NCBI RefSeq assembly: GCF_965243865.1
Contig: NZ_OZ251603.1
Coordinates: 2,604,001-2,668,000 of the forward strand
Direction: 5' to 3'
Origin: Hyphomicrobium_A sp965243865
Lineage (GTDB): Bacteria > Pseudomonadota > Alphaproteobacteria > Rhizobiales > Hyphomicrobiaceae
DNA: 64,000 nucleotides
The notes beneath the pieces are model-generated. The model had not been told where the DNA came from and did not search any database. It saw nothing but the letters and a program-made list of their open reading frames with translations. Positions 34,417-42,713 of the stretch are shown here, piece after piece. How positions within the stretch are numbered: position 1 is the first letter of the stretch; each line of letters opens with the position of its first letter. Position numbers and translations under genes: made by a program.

Positions 34417-34526
34417 TCCCTCTCAATGCTGTTAGCTGAGTGCGCGATCTCAGGCGAATGTCCGCAGACTAAATTCTCACTGCACAAAAACTCGGTCGTT
34501 TGCACAAAAAGTCCCACCTGACGGCA

Positions 34527-34988
34527 CTAAATGTGCAAAGCCGGGTCACGGTCCCAATAGAGTTCGATCCCGTTGCCATCCGGGTCGCGCAGGTAGAGAG
34601 CTTGGCTGACTCCGTGGTCGCTCGCGCCTTCGAGGGGAACCCCGCCTTCGATCAGACGCCGCAACGCATCACCGAGTGCAGCCCGCGTCGGGTAAAGAAG
34701 GGCGACGTGGTAAAGGCCCGTGGTCCCCGGGGGCGGAGCAGTGCCGCCTTTGCTCTCCCACGTATTGAGCCCGATGTGATGATGATAGCCGCCGGCGGAC
34801 ACGAACGCGGCTTGTTTCCCGTAGCGTTGCATCAACTCGAATCCGAGCACGCCGCAATAGAATGCCAAAGATCGGTCGAGGTCGGCGACTTTGACATGGA
34901 CGTGCCCGATGCGAACACCGGCATCCACGGGGCGCGGCGTCAGCGCTGGCTCGAGCGGCTTGATCGGAGTGGTCGCATTGGCGGGCAT
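34527..34988 (-). CDS. VOC-superfamily (glyoxalase/dioxygenase-like) protein
   Basis: 153 aa forming one vicinal-oxygen-chelate unit of paired beta-alpha-beta-beta-beta modules. Candidate metal ligands are in GHVHVKVADLDRSLAFYCGV, GGYHHHIGLNTW and DPDGNGIELYWDR. VOC proteins bind divalent metal for isomerase, lyase or dioxygenase chemistry, and the substrate cannot be read from sequence. Start ATG at 34988 is chosen at the beginning of the conserved block; longer frames run into the upstream dehydrogenase gene. It is the first gene after the metal island. Confidence 0.85.
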   Translation of the reverse strand: MPANATTPIKPLEPALTPRPVDAGVRIGHVHVKVADLDRSLAFYCGVLGFELMQRYGKQAAFVSAGGYHHHIGLNTWESKGGTAPPPGTTGLYHVALLYPTRAALGDALRRLIEGGVPLEGASDHGVSQALYLRDPDGNGIELYWDRDPALHI

Positions 34989-35044
34989 GCTGTCCTCGAA
35001 GAAATCCGGGCTACCGGCATATGTTGGCCCTCCCCGTCCGAATT

Positions 35045-36160
35045 TCATCCCTCCCTGTCGACGAAGCATCTTATGTCGAGGTCGCGCGCCTCGGCTTCGA
35101 AGTCGGCGGGCGTGAAGAGCTGAAAGCACGGCATCGCCCCAGGAGGTGGTCCGCTGCCTGCCAGGAGCTGCTTCGCCAGCACTACAGACGCGATCGCCGG
35201 CACATACGGCCCGTGCCCCCGGCGCGCGATGAGATTCCAGACGCGTTCGCGCCGGTTGCCTTCACTGTCACGGCCAGCGACGTGTACGAACATGCCGCCG
35301 CAGTCGGAACCAAGAAAAGAAAGCCTGCGTTTCGCGGCAAGCAACGGCTTCCCCAGCACGTCCCCGGAGCCCAGCACGCCGGCCCGGCCGAGCCACGACA
35401 GACACCACAGCCCCAAGTGAAACACACTGACTTCTAGCCCTGCCGTGAAGCGCACGGTCGAGAGCTGCGGGTAATGCACCGGAAGCAGCTCAAGGTCGGG
35501 CACATCGACGTCGCCCATCCAGCGCGCGCCGATCTCCGCAAAGCGATGCCGGTGCAAGCCCTGCCAGCCATGCGCGATACTCGCCCGTCCATCTGCACGC
35601 CGGGTGAACGGTTTGCCGACCGCACTGATGATAGAGGCGACCGTTGCCACACCGGGATCGAAGCTATTCCCCGGTGATATGCCGATATGCACTTGGTCGA
35701 GCTCCAGCCCGACGCCGATGCACCGCACAACTGCCGACGACAGCCCCGGAACCGAACTCGCCCCGCTGATGATACGGACGCCTGCAGCGCGTGCCTCATC
35801 GTCGAGAACGCCGATGCCGCAAACGAACGCGCGCGCATCGGCGAGGTCGATGTAGTGGCAGCGCGCGGCGATGGCCGCACGCGCTAGGCTGTAGTCCTGA
35901 GCTTGGAACGGCCCCGATGCGTTGATGATAACGTCGGCACCGAGGGCGCGCAGCCGCTCGCCCGTCGCGCGCATCGCATCCAGCTCGGCGAACTCGATGC
36001 GCGCGCGTGCACCCCCCGTGATCAGCTTGGCCGCCTGCGCGCGCGCCTTATCCCTCGATCGCCCGGCGATGACGATTTCGGTCGCGGGATCGCGCGCCAA
36101 TCGCTCAGCCGCGTGCGCGCCGAAAGCCCCGTAGCCGCCAAGGATGACGATGCGGCCCAT
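35045..36160 (-). CDS. Saccharopine dehydrogenase-like NAD(P)-binding protein
   Basis: 371 aa beginning with a Rossmann motif MGRIVILGGYGAFGAHAAER and a second nucleotide-contacting loop IVIAGRSRDKARA. ADVIINASGPFQAQDYSLAR and SGASSVPGLSSAVV are typical of the saccharopine-dehydrogenase NADP-binding family, which includes many oxidoreductases of unknown substrate. It is followed by the VOC gene on the same strand and preceded by the UPF0114 gene (12-base gap). No lysine-pathway context supports a true saccharopine dehydrogenase. Confidence 0.82.
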   Translation of the reverse strand: MGRIVILGGYGAFGAHAAERLARDPATEIVIAGRSRDKARAQAAKLITGGARARIEFAELDAMRATGERLRALGADVIINASGPFQAQDYSLARAAIAARCHYIDLADARAFVCGIGVLDDEARAAGVRIISGASSVPGLSSAVVRCIGVGLELDQVHIGISPGNSFDPGVATVASIISAVGKPFTRRADGRASIAHGWQGLHRHRFAEIGARWMGDVDVPDLELLPVHYPQLSTVRFTAGLEVSVFHLGLWCLSWLGRAGVLGSGDVLGKPLLAAKRRLSFLGSDCGGMFVHVAGRDSEGNRRERVWNLIARRGHGPYVPAIASVVLAKQLLAGSGPPPGAMPCFQLFTPADFEAEARDLDIRCFVDREG

Positions 36161-36172
36161 GCCGTCGTGGAG

Positions 36173-36757
36173 CTAAGCGTGCTTTTTCGCCGCTGTCGAA
36201 GGGGGCGAAGCACCCGGTGCGCCAGACGCCGGTTCAGCATTGCCGTGACTGGCGCCAGAGATGCGATCCGACAAAGCCAGCAGCACGCTCGACGCCACGA
36301 ACACCACGTGGATCACCACCAGCCAGAAGAGGTCTCTGTCGCTCACCGTGTTGATCGACATGAACTGCTTCAGTAATTGGATTGCCGAGATGGCGACGAT
36401 CGAACCGAGCAGTTTGATCTTCAGCGCCGTGAAGTCGATCGTGCCCATCCATTCAGGCCAGTCGCGATGCCCAGTGTGGTCGATCTTCGAAACGAAGTTC
36501 TCGTATCCCGAGAAGATCACGATCACGATCAGCGAGCCCGTCAGCGAGAGATCGACGAGTGCAAGAAGACCCAAGATCACCTGCGACTCGGTTGCGGTGA
36601 ATGCCATCTCCGCGATGTGCACCAACTCGAACAGGAACTTGATCAGCAATACGAACAGCGAAAGGGCGAGGCCCAGATAGAACGGCGCCAGTATCCAGCG
36701 GCTTGCGAAAATAGCCGTCTCGATGAGACGTTCAATCTGCTTTGGGAATGAGCTCAT
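36173..36757 (-). CDS. UPF0114 (YqhA-type) inner-membrane protein
   Basis: 194 aa with four predicted transmembrane segments. It opens MSSFPKQIERLIETAIFASR, contains the family's conserved region GTIDFTALKIKLLGSIVAIS, and has a cytoplasmic Ala/Pro/Ser-rich tail. UPF0114/YqhA proteins are widespread but uncharacterised. ATG 36757 is used because it begins the conserved block; a start at 36841 would overlap the terminator of the preceding gene. Confidence 0.85.
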   Translation of the reverse strand: MSSFPKQIERLIETAIFASRWILAPFYLGLALSLFVLLIKFLFELVHIAEMAFTATESQVILGLLALVDLSLTGSLIVIVIFSGYENFVSKIDHTGHRDWPEWMGTIDFTALKIKLLGSIVAISAIQLLKQFMSINTVSDRDLFWLVVIHVVFVASSVLLALSDRISGASHGNAEPASGAPGASPPSTAAKKHA

Positions 36758-36822
36758 GTCCGGTCCCGCCTTTGTTGTCTGTTCTAGCGTGTATCGCATG
36801 GCGCCCGAATGAGCCGCAAGCA

Positions 36823-36858
36823 AGAGGGCCCGGCGCCACATGCGGCACCGGGCCCTCT
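36823..36858 (-). terminator. Terminator downstream of the first L,D-transpeptidase-family gene
   Basis: 11-bp perfect inverted repeat AGAGGGCCCGG/CCGGGCCCTCT (36823-36833 and 36848-36858), with a further GC-rich inner stem. It lies 53 bases after the stop of the 36911-38122 gene on the minus strand. The T-run is short (TTGCTT), so efficiency is uncertain. Confidence 0.6.
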
Positions 36859-36910
36859 CAATGTTGACTAGCCGGGCAGCGTCGACGCAGTTTCCTGCGC
36901 GGACTGCACC

Positions 36911-38122
36911 TTAGCGATGCGACGAGCGCTTCTTCTTTTTCTTCTTCACCGTGCGATCCGACTCGTCCAGCTTGACCGTTATCTTGTGGGCGATCTGTTC
37001 ACGCAGAGCGGCATAGCGTCGGCACGCAGGCATCGCCAGCGAACAGGGCAGCGGCCGGGTCAGCGTCTCGCTGAGGCCCGAATGCGGCTTGCGAGGAGCA
37101 AGCTGCTGCTCGAAGTTCTCGCCAATCCGATTGTTCACGACGGACGCTGTGATCGGGCCGCCGAGATACGACGCCGGCCCGGCAAGCGATGCCGTCTTGA
37201 TCTCCGCCGTCTCCGTCTGCGGCTCGGGCTGTTCGGCCACGCGCTTGTTGATCCGTGACAGGTCGGCGATGACCTGTGCCGTCTCGGGACAAACTTCGAT
37301 CGGCCCTGGGTTGAGCGCTTCGATGCGGCTGGCCGGCGTGAAACCATAGCGCGGACCGCAAACGCTGACGCGCGGTGGGCGGCGTGTGCGCTCGAAGAGG
37401 TCGTAGCCTTGTTTCAGGTTCGACCAGAAGCTGCGCCATTCAGGAGCATTGTATTTGGCGAGGTTCCCCTCCGTCATCCGGAACGGGAACACATGCACCG
37501 GGATGTGCGGTTGGCCCGCTTCCAGCGCCTGCGTTGCGAGCTTGTAGATCTCGTGGCTGACGGCGTTCGTCATCGCGAAGCACCCGATCGAGGCGCAGCC
37601 GCCGTGGATCAGGATGTACGAGCCCGAGCGAAGGTTCACCCTGTCGAACGCATTCGGGTAACCGACGTTGAGCGCCTTCTCCCACTTCGCGCCCTTATGG
37701 ATGCTCTGCTCCATATTGACGGTGTAGAAGCCTTCCGGCGCCTGCTTGTCGCCCTCCTTCTCCTTCGGTCCGAGCGTTCCGGACCAATAGCAGATCGGGT
37801 AGGTCGCGAAGAGCGAGTAGCGTCCCGATTCATCGCCGGTCCAGACTTCCATCTCGGACTCGGCTTTGAACACGCGGATGAAGAGCGGAGCGTCCGCGGC
37901 AACACCCTGTTCTGCAAGACGGTCATCAAGCCGCTTCAGGTCTGGCGTGCCGGGAAGCGGCAGCTTGCCTGAAGCGTTCGCCTTTTTGCGCTCAAGGCGC
38001 ATTTCGGCGATGTCGTCGATGTCCAGCGACAGAGCTGACGCGGTCCCGATATGGCCTAGGACGGCGACAGCTGCGCACACGGTAAGAGCAGTGCGCTTTA
38101 TGTGAGCGATCGGTTTCGTCAT
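36911..38122 (-). CDS. YafK/YkuD-family L,D-transpeptidase-like protein 1
   Basis: 403 aa with signal peptide (about 1-30). The catalytic YkuD core has APLFIRVFKAESEMEVW, YPICYWSGTLGPK, QAPEGFYTV and the active-site motif LIHGGCASIGCFAMTN (His173, Cys181). The YafK (DpaA) branch acts on peptidoglycan, in E. coli releasing Braun lipoprotein; related YkuD enzymes form 3-3 cross-links. The C-terminal half (about 250-403) is a low-complexity extension ending in a Lys/Arg cluster. It is one of three tandem paralogues on the minus strand. ATG 38122 starts the signal peptide. Confidence 0.88.
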   Translation of the reverse strand: MTKPIAHIKRTALTVCAAVAVLGHIGTASALSLDIDDIAEMRLERKKANASGKLPLPGTPDLKRLDDRLAEQGVAADAPLFIRVFKAESEMEVWTGDESGRYSLFATYPICYWSGTLGPKEKEGDKQAPEGFYTVNMEQSIHKGAKWEKALNVGYPNAFDRVNLRSGSYILIHGGCASIGCFAMTNAVSHEIYKLATQALEAGQPHIPVHVFPFRMTEGNLAKYNAPEWRSFWSNLKQGYDLFERTRRPPRVSVCGPRYGFTPASRIEALNPGPIEVCPETAQVIADLSRINKRVAEQPEPQTETAEIKTASLAGPASYLGGPITASVVNNRIGENFEQQLAPRKPHSGLSETLTRPLPCSLAMPACRRYAALREQIAHKITVKLDESDRTVKKKKKKRSSHR

Positions 38123-38277
38123 GCAGTCGGATTTGCACGTCGCGTGCCAGTGCAAGCATTTGATCTGCACTTAGTGCGAATTGTTACCGTACGTGTCAGC
38201 ATGTTGAACTCTCTTACTTTCTTCGTGCTGGCATGATTGGGCAGGTGAAAAAATAAGCAGCGATTGTCAACTGCGAC

Positions 38278-39129
38278 TCACGTCGCAGGGCAGCTCACTG
38301 TGATCGGCGCGCTGCCATCGCTGTCCCCGCCTGCAGGCCGAATTGTGTAGCGTCCGTCGCAGACGCTCACGATCGGAGGCACACGATCGCGCATGAACGC
38401 GTCGTACCCTACCCGTAGCTGCCGCCAGAACCCGATGTTCGGATTCTCCGCATGTCGCGAGACGTTCGCCTCGGTCATGCGGAACGGGAATACCTGCACC
38501 TGGACGCGCTTTTGACCAGCGCTGAGCGCCGAGGTCAAGAGCGTCCAAATTTCATCAATAACAGGGTGGGTCATTGCGTAGCAGCCGATGGAGCGGCAAT
38601 CGCCATGAATCATCAGCAGTGAACCGGTGCGACCATGTGCCCGGTCGAACGCGTTGGGAAATCCCAGATTGAACGAGCGTCGATATTGGCTGTTCGGGTT
38701 GAGCGCGGTGGAATCGACCGTGTAGAAGCCCTCGGGCGCCTGCTTGTCGCCCTGCTTCAGCTTCGGCCCGAGCGCGCCCGACCACATGCAGATGGGATAG
38801 GTCTCGAACAGCTCGAAGCGGTCCCCGCGCTTCACCCACATCTCAAGCTCGAACTCGCGCTTGAAGACGCGAACGAAGATCGGTGCGCCCAGCTTCATAT
38901 CCTTGCCCGCGAGCCGCCCGAAAAGATCGGCAAGGTCAGGCGTGCCCGGCAGCGTTTCACCCGCGGCGTACGTTTTCCAGTTGTGGGCCTTCTGCCGGTA
39001 GATCAGCTCCTCTTCGAGAAGCGCGTAGATCTGCGGCCAGAAGAAATAGGCGAACGCCCCGATCGAAGCGAGTACGAGGGCGCTGAACGCCAATGCCGCA
39101 GGCCAGCGGCGTTTGCGGGTCGACATCAT
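38278..39129 (-). CDS. YafK/YkuD-family L,D-transpeptidase-like protein 2
   Basis: 283 aa with an N-terminal membrane anchor (about 9-31; no clear cleavage site). The same core as its neighbours: APIFVRVFKREFELEMW, YPICMWSGALGPK, QAPEGFYTVDS, FDRAHGRTGSLLMIHGDCRS and IGCYAMTH (His175, Cys183). It lacks the long C-terminal extension of protein 1. Located 155 bases from protein 1 and 79 from protein 3. Expected in the periplasm, acting on peptidoglycan or its attached proteins. Confidence 0.88.
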   Translation of the reverse strand: MMSTRKRRWPAALAFSALVLASIGAFAYFFWPQIYALLEEELIYRQKAHNWKTYAAGETLPGTPDLADLFGRLAGKDMKLGAPIFVRVFKREFELEMWVKRGDRFELFETYPICMWSGALGPKLKQGDKQAPEGFYTVDSTALNPNSQYRRSFNLGFPNAFDRAHGRTGSLLMIHGDCRSIGCYAMTHPVIDEIWTLLTSALSAGQKRVQVQVFPFRMTEANVSRHAENPNIGFWRQLRVGYDAFMRDRVPPIVSVCDGRYTIRPAGGDSDGSAPITVSCPAT

Positions 39130-39208
39130 GAAACAATGCCGAAGCCGGCCGGTTCAGGCAATCGCTCCCGCCGCAGCGTAACGCCGCGTATGGGCCCCGA
39201 CGCGGCCA

Positions 39209-40219
39209 CTACTGAGAAAAGCCCATAGCAGGCGTCGATGTACTGCCGGTCTCGACAGGTCCGCCGAGGCCAAATGCGGGCTGGTACGAATTCTGCGCGC
39301 TTTCGCTCGCCGGGAGCGACTGCGGCGCGACATTCGCGAACTGACGCGTCTTCGGTCCGGGTGCGGCAATGCGCTCATCGGCTATATGCTGCTCGTACGG
39401 CTTGGGTGTGAAAGGCGTGTAGTTCGGGCGTTGGAAGTGCGGGCAGCGGCCGTCGGGTCGGATCGATGTGTCAGCCGGCATCTTCACGTTGACGATATAG
39501 CGCCGCTCGCACACGGCAACCGTCGGCGGAATGCGGTACTTCTCGAAGAAGTCATAACCCTGCTTCATCGTCTTCCAGAACGGCATGTTCGGGCTGCCCT
39601 CGAAGCGCGCCATGTTCACTTGCGTCATCCGGAACGGGAAGGCGTGCACCTCGAAGGCGTCCTGGCCGCCGCGCAGCGACTCGCGCGCCAGCAGGTAGAT
39701 CTCCTCCATGAGTGCATCGGTCATCGCGTAGCAGCCCACCGACTTGCACTTGCCGTGCACCATCAGCGCATCGCCTGTGCGCTGCAGGGCGCGGTCGTAT
39801 GCGTTCGGATAGCCGAGATTGAATGCGAGGTAATACTGCGAGTTCGGGTTCATCTGCGCCGCGGAGACGCGATAGAAGCCCTCTGGCGCCTGGTGGTCGC
39901 CGTACGCTGTCTTGGGGCCCAAGTTCCCCGACCAGTTGCAGATCGGGTAGGTCTTGAAGTGATAGAAGCGCCCGTCATCGCGCTGCTTCCACACCTCGAG
40001 TTCTGACTCTTCCTTGAAGATGCGCACGAAGATCGGTGCGCCCGTATCCATGCCCTTACGGCCCAGCATGGACATCGTCTCACGGCTGAGCGGCTGCTCA
40101 GCGGCAGTAAGCGTCGGCGCGCCAGAGCCGCAAGCGGTCAGCGCGAAAGCCGTGGCGACGAGCGCCAGCGCGGCTAGAATTCGGGCTCTACTTCCAGAGC
40201 CAAGGATGATCATACGCAT
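39209..40219 (-). CDS. YafK/YkuD-family L,D-transpeptidase-like lipoprotein 3
   Basis: 336 aa from ATG 40219, with a lipoprotein signal (lipobox LTAC, Cys30). The core is APIFVRIFKEESELEVW, YPICNWSGNLGPK, QAPEGFYRVSA and VHGKCKSVGCYAMTDA (His155, Cys163). A Pro-rich C-terminal region (about 270-336) follows. As the only lipoprotein of the three it should act at the inner face of the outer membrane or at the inner membrane. A start six bases downstream (40213) is equally possible. Confidence 0.88.
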   Translation of the reverse strand: MRMIILGSGSRARILAALALVATAFALTACGSGAPTLTAAEQPLSRETMSMLGRKGMDTGAPIFVRIFKEESELEVWKQRDDGRFYHFKTYPICNWSGNLGPKTAYGDHQAPEGFYRVSAAQMNPNSQYYLAFNLGYPNAYDRALQRTGDALMVHGKCKSVGCYAMTDALMEEIYLLARESLRGGQDAFEVHAFPFRMTQVNMARFEGSPNMPFWKTMKQGYDFFEKYRIPPTVAVCERRYIVNVKMPADTSIRPDGRCPHFQRPNYTPFTPKPYEQHIADERIAAPGPKTRQFANVAPQSLPASESAQNSYQPAFGLGGPVETGSTSTPAMGFSQ

Positions 40220-40407
40220 ACGCAGTGCCCCTGGCGCACGGTGATCACCATCGATCCTCAAACCTTAACAAATCGTTAGCGTTACGGAATCCCTAACGCG
40301 CTTGTTGTAGGGGGCGCTAGTGTAGGGACGCCTCACAGGTAGATGCCAGATTGGACGGGAATTTGACACTTCCCATCGTAGAACCTGAGGAGTCACCAGC
40401 TAACCCA

Positions 40408-41415
40408 TTAAATGGATTGGCCAATTTCCATAAAGCGCGCGTGCCGCTGGCGGCGGATCTCGACCGGCGTCTTGCCTTCGAACTCCGACAGGGCGCGCGC
40501 GATTGCATCCCCAGTCGCCTTCATAATTGATTCTCGATCACGATGGGCACCACCCACGGGCTCGGTGATGATGACGTCGATCACTCCGAGCTGGTCGAGG
40601 TCCTGGGCGGTGATCTTCATGTTCGTGGCCGCATCGATGGCCTTGGCCGAGTCCCGCCACAGGATCGACGCCGCCGCCTCTGGAGAGGCCACCGTGTAGA
40701 TCGAGTGCTCCAGCATCAGGATGCGGTTGGCCGTGGCAATGGCGATGGCGCCGCCCGAGCCGCCCTCGCCGATCACCACAGAAATCAGCGGAACGCCGAT
40801 GGAAAGGCAGCAGTCGGTCGAACGGGCGATCGCCTCGGCCTGACCGCGCTCCTCGGCCCCCACGCCCGGATAAGCGCCAGCGGTGTCGATGAGAGTAATG
40901 ACCGGCAGGTTGAAGCGCTCGGCCATCTGCATCAGCCGTACGGCCTTGCGGTAGCCCTCGGGCTTGGCCATGCCGAAGTTGTGGCGGATGCGGCTTTCGG
41001 TGTCCGAGCCCTTTTCGTGCCCCATCACAACCACCGAGCGCCCGCGGAATCGGCCCAGGCCGCCCACGATGGCCTCGTCCTCGGCGAAATAGCGATCGCC
41101 GGCCAGCGGCGTAAAATCTTCGATAAGCGCCTTCACGAAGTCGAGCGCGTGCGGGCGGTCAGGATGACGTGCAACCTGGGTTTTCTGCCACGGAGTGAGC
41201 TTGGAATAGGTGTCGATGAGCGCCGCGCGGGCCTTCTGCTCCAGCTTCTTGATCTCATCCGCGATGGAAACGGGCTGGTCCTCGCCCTCGAGCGCGCGCA
41301 GCTCCGCCACCTTGCTTTCCAGCTCGGCGATTGGCTTCTCGAAGTCGAGGTAGGTGCGGATTGGGGAGCGATCCAAGCGGTCCTCTCGGCGGTAAACTCT
41401 GGGGTCGGCGGACAT
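40408..41415 (-). CDS. accA: Acetyl-CoA carboxylase carboxyltransferase subunit alpha
   Basis: First committed step of fatty-acid synthesis: transfer of carboxyl from carboxybiotin to acetyl-CoA, as an AccA2D2 tetramer in the cytoplasm. 335 aa, slightly longer than usual because of an N-terminal extension before RTYLDFEKPIAELESKVAEL. Core motifs include ARHPDRPHALDFV, GHEKGSDTESRIRHNFGMAK, PEGYRKAVRLMQMAERF, and IDTAGAYPGVGAEERGQAEA with the GEGGSGGAIAI oxyanion loop. It lies downstream of xerD, a common alphaproteobacterial order. Confidence 0.96.
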   Translation of the reverse strand: MSADPRVYRREDRLDRSPIRTYLDFEKPIAELESKVAELRALEGEDQPVSIADEIKKLEQKARAALIDTYSKLTPWQKTQVARHPDRPHALDFVKALIEDFTPLAGDRYFAEDEAIVGGLGRFRGRSVVVMGHEKGSDTESRIRHNFGMAKPEGYRKAVRLMQMAERFNLPVITLIDTAGAYPGVGAEERGQAEAIARSTDCCLSIGVPLISVVIGEGGSGGAIAIATANRILMLEHSIYTVASPEAAASILWRDSAKAIDAATNMKITAQDLDQLGVIDVIITEPVGGAHRDRESIMKATGDAIARALSEFEGKTPVEIRRQRHARFMEIGQSI

Positions 41416-41483
41416 TCGCGCCAGCTTTACTTTCCTGTCAAGGCACGGCCGTCGCGGGTCTTAACGTCCCAGGTTTCGGTGGT

Positions 41484-42410
41484 TCACGGCTTCTTGGCCA
41501 GCGGATGGTGCTGATGCACCAGCTTTTTCAGCCTCTCCTCAAGCACATGCGTGTAGATTTCGGTGGTCGAAATGTCCGCATGGCCCAGCAGCTGTTGCAC
41601 CGATCTGAGGTCGGCCCCCCGGTCCAACAGGTGGCTCGCGAACGCATGCCGCAACACGTGCGGGCTCACCCGCTCCCCATCGAGGCCAGCCTCCTCGGCC
41701 AGCGCCTTGAGGTCCTGCGCCAGCCGCTGCCGCGTTAGGTGTCCCTCGGCGCTCTTCGATGGGAACAGCCACTTGCTGGAAACCCGCCCCTCGCCCGAGA
41801 TCGCGGCGAGGTAGCGCTCCAGGGCCGCCCGCGCCGACGCGTTGAGTGGCACCAGCCGTTCGCGCCCGCCCTTGCCTTTGATGGTGAGGACGCGCGCATC
41901 GCCCGCCAGCACCGCTCGGGGCAGCGAAACCAGCTCGCTAACGCGCATGCCGGTCGCGTACAGCATCTCGATCAGGCAGTTGAGGCGCAGCGCCCGCACC
42001 TGTTCGATCCCATAGGCGCTTTCCGTTCGCTGCGCGGCCGCGGTGATCAGCTTGTCGACCTCGGCGACGCTCAGCGTCTTGGGAAGCGCACGCTTCTTGC
42101 GCGGCCCTGATTGACCATGCGTCGGATCGTTCTCGACATGGCCTTCCGCCAGCAGGAACTTGTAGAGCTGGCGCACGGCCGACAGCGCACGCGCACGGGA
42201 CGCCGCGCTAAGTCCGGACTCCGATAGTCCGACAAGCCAGCCCGACAAGTCCGCATTTGTTGCAGTCGTTAGCGCCGTGCCTTGCGCGCCGAGGTGAGCG
42301 GCAAACTGGTCAAGGTCGCGCCGGTACGCCTCCAGCGTATTCGCCGCTGCCCCGCGCTCGACGGCCTTCATTTCCAGAAACGCATCGATGTGCCGCCGAT
42401 CTGCACTCAT
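41484..42410 (-). CDS. xerD: Site-specific tyrosine recombinase XerD
   Basis: 308-aa recombinase that, with XerC, resolves chromosome dimers at dif. An N-terminal SAM-like core-binding domain (DAFLEMKAVERGAAANTLEA) precedes the catalytic domain with Arg (ATGMRVSELVSL), Lys (IKGKGGRERLVPL), HxxR (HVLRHAFASHLLDRGADLRS), His (QQLLGHADISTTEIY) and the Tyr nucleophile (IYTHV). ATG 42410 is chosen at the start of the conserved domain. Two copies of the three-hairpin repeat lie upstream, between it and the next minus-strand gene. Confidence 0.94.
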   Translation of the reverse strand: MSADRRHIDAFLEMKAVERGAAANTLEAYRRDLDQFAAHLGAQGTALTTATNADLSGWLVGLSESGLSAASRARALSAVRQLYKFLLAEGHVENDPTHGQSGPRKKRALPKTLSVAEVDKLITAAAQRTESAYGIEQVRALRLNCLIEMLYATGMRVSELVSLPRAVLAGDARVLTIKGKGGRERLVPLNASARAALERYLAAISGEGRVSSKWLFPSKSAEGHLTRQRLAQDLKALAEEAGLDGERVSPHVLRHAFASHLLDRGADLRSVQQLLGHADISTTEIYTHVLEERLKKLVHQHHPLAKKP

Positions 42411-42495
42411 TTTCCCACCGACGCGCGATTCGCCATCCGGCCGCAATCTTCTCCACGCCGGTCGAGCCCGCAAGCCCGGGACAGGCACAAGAAGC

Positions 42496-42594
42496 GCCGC
42501 GAAGCGGCAAGGCGCCAAGGGCGCCCGGCGCGAGCGCCGGATCTCAGCTTATTTGAGGCTGGCCGCACCAAAAGCACTTCTCGGCTCGTGTCAG
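42496..42594 (-). repeat. Three-hairpin repeat, copy 1
   Basis: Reading on the minus strand: TGACACGAGC at the 5' end, then a variable spacer, then stems CCGGCGCTCGCGCCGG, GGCGCCCTTGGCGCC and GCCGCTTCGCGGC. In tandem with copy 2 about 15 bases apart, upstream of xerD. Confidence 0.8.
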
Positions 42595-42609
42595 CCAGAG
42601 AAAAGCGTC

Positions 42610-42713
42610 GCCGCGAAGCGGCAAGGCGCCAAGGTCGCCCGGCGCGAGCGCCGGCTCTCAGCCTATGCGCCGCCAACCGCACACAAAGCATCTTTCAGCT
42701 CGTGTCAGTTACT
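42610..42713 (-). repeat. Three-hairpin repeat, copy 2
   Basis: Minus strand begins AGTAACTGACACGAGCTG; the TGA inside it is the stop codon of the 585-aa gene. Stems: CCGGCGCTCGCGCCGG, GGCGACCTTGGCGCC (one mismatch) and GCCGCTTCGCGGC, followed by a short T-rich stretch (GCTTTTCTC). Confidence 0.82.

Noticed and set aside
40543..41514. 323-aa open frame antisense to accA
   Set aside because: Lies wholly across accA, whose identity is certain.
42496..42713. Two tandem repeats considered as a CRISPR array
   Set aside because: Only two units, long structured repeats without uniform spacers, related copies elsewhere next to genes, no cas genes.
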